Of a stretch of DNA of 5,455 bases, positions 5,159-5,455 are shown in pieces; the first letter of the stretch is position 1; every line of letters begins with the position of its first letter. Under the pieces are notes generated by a model, which was not told where the DNA came from, made no database searches, and was given only the letters and a program-made list of their open reading frames with translations. The position numbers were made by a program, and so were the translations under genes. This DNA comes from an uncultured Erysipelotrichaceae bacterium (GTDB taxonomy: Bacteria; Bacillota_I; Bacilli_A; RF39; UBA660): assembly GCA_902795755.1 (NCBI GenBank), contig CADBMO010000048.1:1-5455 (forward strand), in the 5' to 3' direction.

Positions 5159-5455
5159 ATGGAAGAAAAGAAAAAAAATACTAAAAAAGCAAGCAATAAT
5201 AAGGTAAAAAAAGCCCCAGTAAAAAAAGAAAAAATAATTGAAAAGGCATACGAAGAAGAATTAGAAACTGAAGAATTAAAACTAGATAGTAAGTTTGGTG
5301 CGTTTTTAAATGGTAAAAATAGCTTTAAAAATTATGAACTAATAGTTTTTGGTATCCTAATTATAGCGGTAAGTGTTTTTTTAACAATTGTTGTAATTAA
5401 TGAAACTTCATCTATAAAAAGAACAGTTAATTTAAATAGTAGGAATGCCGAGTTA
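5159..5455 (+). CDS. Single-pass membrane protein with lysine-rich tail (3' end outside window)
   Basis: Only the first 99 codons are in the window; the frame is open to the edge. I do not recognise the family. Residues 1-29 are very rich in Lys (KKK, KK, KVKK, KK-EK). Residues 32-39 are acidic (EEELETEE). A polar stretch with FGAFLNGKNSFKNYE (46-60) follows, then one strong membrane helix at about 61-80 (LIVFGILIIAVSVFLTIVVI). The positive tail indicates a cytoplasmic N-terminus, with the unseen remainder outside. After the helix the residues are polar (NETSSIKRTVNLNSRN). The gene has its own extended -10 promoter and is preceded by a terminator, so it is an independent unit, although it continues the run of envelope genes. 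Confidence 0.8.
   Translation, partial: MEEKKKNTKKASNNKVKKAPVKKEKIIEKAYEEELETEELKLDSKFGAFLNGKNSFKNYELIVFGILIIAVSVFLTIVVINETSSIKRTVNLNSRNAEL

Noticed and set aside
1..5455. Mobile element, CRISPR array, tRNA/rRNA or defence system
   Set aside because: No repeats with regular spacing, transposase or integrase motifs, cloverleaf structures or defence-type domains were seen on either strand.

Overview
This window comes from a strongly AT-rich bacterial genome. Strong AGGAGG-type ribosome binding sites, a lipobox lipoprotein and a group II ECF energizing module next to truA all point to a low-GC Gram-positive (Bacillota or Mollicutes-like, possibly an uncultured gut lineage; lineage is inferred). 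The genes read cleanly with TGA as stop: Trp is TGG wherever I checked it, and ecfT ends in an ATGA overlap with truA. This argues against the Mycoplasma-type code in which TGA is Trp.

Bases 1-83 hold a terminator for an unseen upstream gene, then a promoter and a strong ribosome binding site. Bases 84-3193 form one tightly packed operon, ecfA1-ecfA2-ecfT-truA, with all junctions overlapping. The first three genes encode the shared ATPase/transmembrane engine of energy-coupling factor (ECF) vitamin and cofactor transporters. No substrate-binding S component is present, so it is presumably encoded elsewhere. The fourth gene encodes tRNA pseudouridine synthase TruA. A 13-bp hairpin at 3195-3224 can end transcription from both sides, because a small DUF378 membrane protein gene (3223-3429, minus strand) converges on truA.

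An AT-rich divergent promoter region (3430-3539) separates the DUF378 gene from a rightward group of envelope genes. These are a lipoprotein with a LolA-like/DUF4367-like organisation (3540-4538), a membrane-anchored protein resembling a thioredoxin fold but lacking any cysteine (4590-5072, followed by a terminator), and the start of an unidentified single-pass membrane protein with a lysine-rich tail (5159 to the window edge).

Most of the window is conserved housekeeping sequence and I see no clearly new multi-gene system. The points most worth a second look are a pair of substitutions (EcfA1 Q-loop Gln to Asp, EcfA2 signature Ser to Asn) that fall in the same composite ATP site, the cysteine-less thioredoxin-like protein, and a possible hairpin that would hide the ecfA1 ribosome binding site only in read-through transcripts.
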